A DNA stretch of 6,028 bases from an uncultured Alphaproteobacteria bacterium (GTDB lineage Bacteria; Pseudomonadota; Alphaproteobacteria; Sphingomonadales; Sphingomonadaceae): positions 1 through 6,028 of the forward strand of contig CAJAHV010000314.1 in the NCBI GenBank assembly GCA_903939555.1, read 5' to 3'. Both the position numbers and the translations under genes were made by a program. This document shows, piece after piece, positions 5,481-6,028 of the stretch; positions within the stretch are counted from its first letter, which is position 1; each line of letters starts with the position of its first letter. Below the pieces are notes generated by a model. That model did no database searches, was not told where the DNA came from, and saw nothing but the letters and a program-made list of their open reading frames with translations.

Positions 5481-6028
5481 ATGCGATTCACAGGCAAATC
5501 AGTGCTGGTCACCGGCGCAGCATCGGGCATCGGCCGCGCCACCGCGATCCTGTTCGCCGCCGAAGGCGCCCGGGTGACCATCGCTGACATCAACGCCGCC
5601 GGCCTTACCGAAACCGCCGCGATGATGGCGTCCGCGCCGCGCATCGTCCCCTATGACGCCGGCGATTTCGCCTCGTGCCGCGCACTTGTCGCAGCGGCGG
5701 CAACGGACGGCCTCGATGTGCTGTGCAACGTCTCGGGCATGCTCAAATGGGGCCCAAGCCTGGAATTCTCGGTCGAGGATTTCGAACGCATCCTGCGCAT
5801 CAACACCACCAGCGTCTTCGTCATGTGCCAGGCCGCCCTGCCCCACCTGATCAAATCCGGCGGCAATATCGTCAACACCGCCTCCACCGCGGCGCTGCAA
5901 GGCATCCCCTACACCATCGCCTACGCCGCCTCAAAACATGCCGTCGCCGCGATCACCAAAAGCCTCGCCATCGAATTCGCCGCCAAAAACGTCCGCATCA
6001 ACGCCATCTGCCCCGGCCATGTCGACAC
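5481..6028 (+). CDS. Short-chain dehydrogenase/reductase (SDR), 3' truncated
   Basis: This is a classical SDR, an NAD(P)-dependent oxidoreductase acting on alcohols or ketones; 182 residues are visible and the frame runs off the right edge (family length is about 250). Seen in order: cofactor motif TGAASGIG (11-18); Asp36 at the end of the second strand (TIADIN), which in this family favours NAD(H) over NADP(H); CNVSG (82-86) in place of the usual NNAG; Asn108 in RINTT; catalytic Ser135 in NTASTAA; and Tyr148 and Lys152 in YAASK. PGHV (178-181) follows. The catalytic tetrad is complete. The CNVSG variant is tolerated in many SDRs but lacks the usual Asn-Ala. The ATG at 5481 is backed by a strong Shine-Dalgarno sequence. 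The divergent SnoaL-like neighbour suggests a catabolic or secondary metabolic locus continuing to the right. Substrate cannot be assigned. Confidence 0.92.
   Translation, partial: MRFTGKSVLVTGAASGIGRATAILFAAEGARVTIADINAAGLTETAAMMASAPRIVPYDAGDFASCRALVAAAATDGLDVLCNVSGMLKWGPSLEFSVEDFERILRINTTSVFVMCQAALPHLIKSGGNIVNTASTAALQGIPYTIAYAASKHAVAAITKSLAIEFAAKNVRINAICPGHVD

Noticed and set aside
5499..5900. A 133-codon open frame on the minus strand opposite the SDR
   Set aside because: The plus strand carries all SDR motifs in order over the same bases; the minus-strand product is a shadow.

Overview
The window is GC-rich, densely coded DNA from a bacterial chromosome. The third-position G/C bias, the style of the RlmN N-terminus and of the region just downstream of it (ALGEWPNG, then GRMLTNIVMMGMGEPLYNF), and the Cfa, S10 and SDR sequences all suggest an alphaproteobacterium, most likely a sphingomonad. 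That is a judgement by eye; no phylogenetic test was possible.

Layout from left to right. (1) The C-terminal part of a metallo-beta-lactamase-fold hydrolase of the persulfide dioxygenase/Blh type, cut by the left edge (+). (2) rlmN (+), the radical-SAM methyltransferase for 23S rRNA A2503. It follows the hydrolase in the same frame, and its N-terminal homology runs well upstream of its first ATG, to a CTG at 623. (3) A 99-bp spacer with a degenerate 28-bp repeat and a short hairpin. (4) A cyclopropane-fatty-acid-synthase-family methyltransferase (+). (5) Only 38 bp later, an exported S10 serine carboxypeptidase-like protein (+). (6) A long palindrome in the convergent gap at about 4829-4897. 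(7) A SnoaL/NTF2-like protein on the minus strand. (8) A divergently transcribed short-chain dehydrogenase/reductase (+), cut by the right edge. The 74-bp spacer between 7 and 8 carries an imperfect palindrome that could be an operator.

Functionally this is mostly housekeeping (rRNA modification, membrane lipid modification, a periplasmic peptidase), followed at the right by what looks like the edge of a metabolic or catabolic locus (SnoaL-like protein plus SDR). I see no mobile element, CRISPR array, tRNA, rRNA or defence or toxin module, and no evidence of an entirely new system. The points most worth checking are the non-ATG, possibly leaderless start of rlmN, the acidic insertion in RlmN, the long convergent palindrome, the divergent SnoaL/SDR control region, and which reaction the Cfa-family enzyme really carries out. 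No stretch longer than 300 bases lacks a gene.
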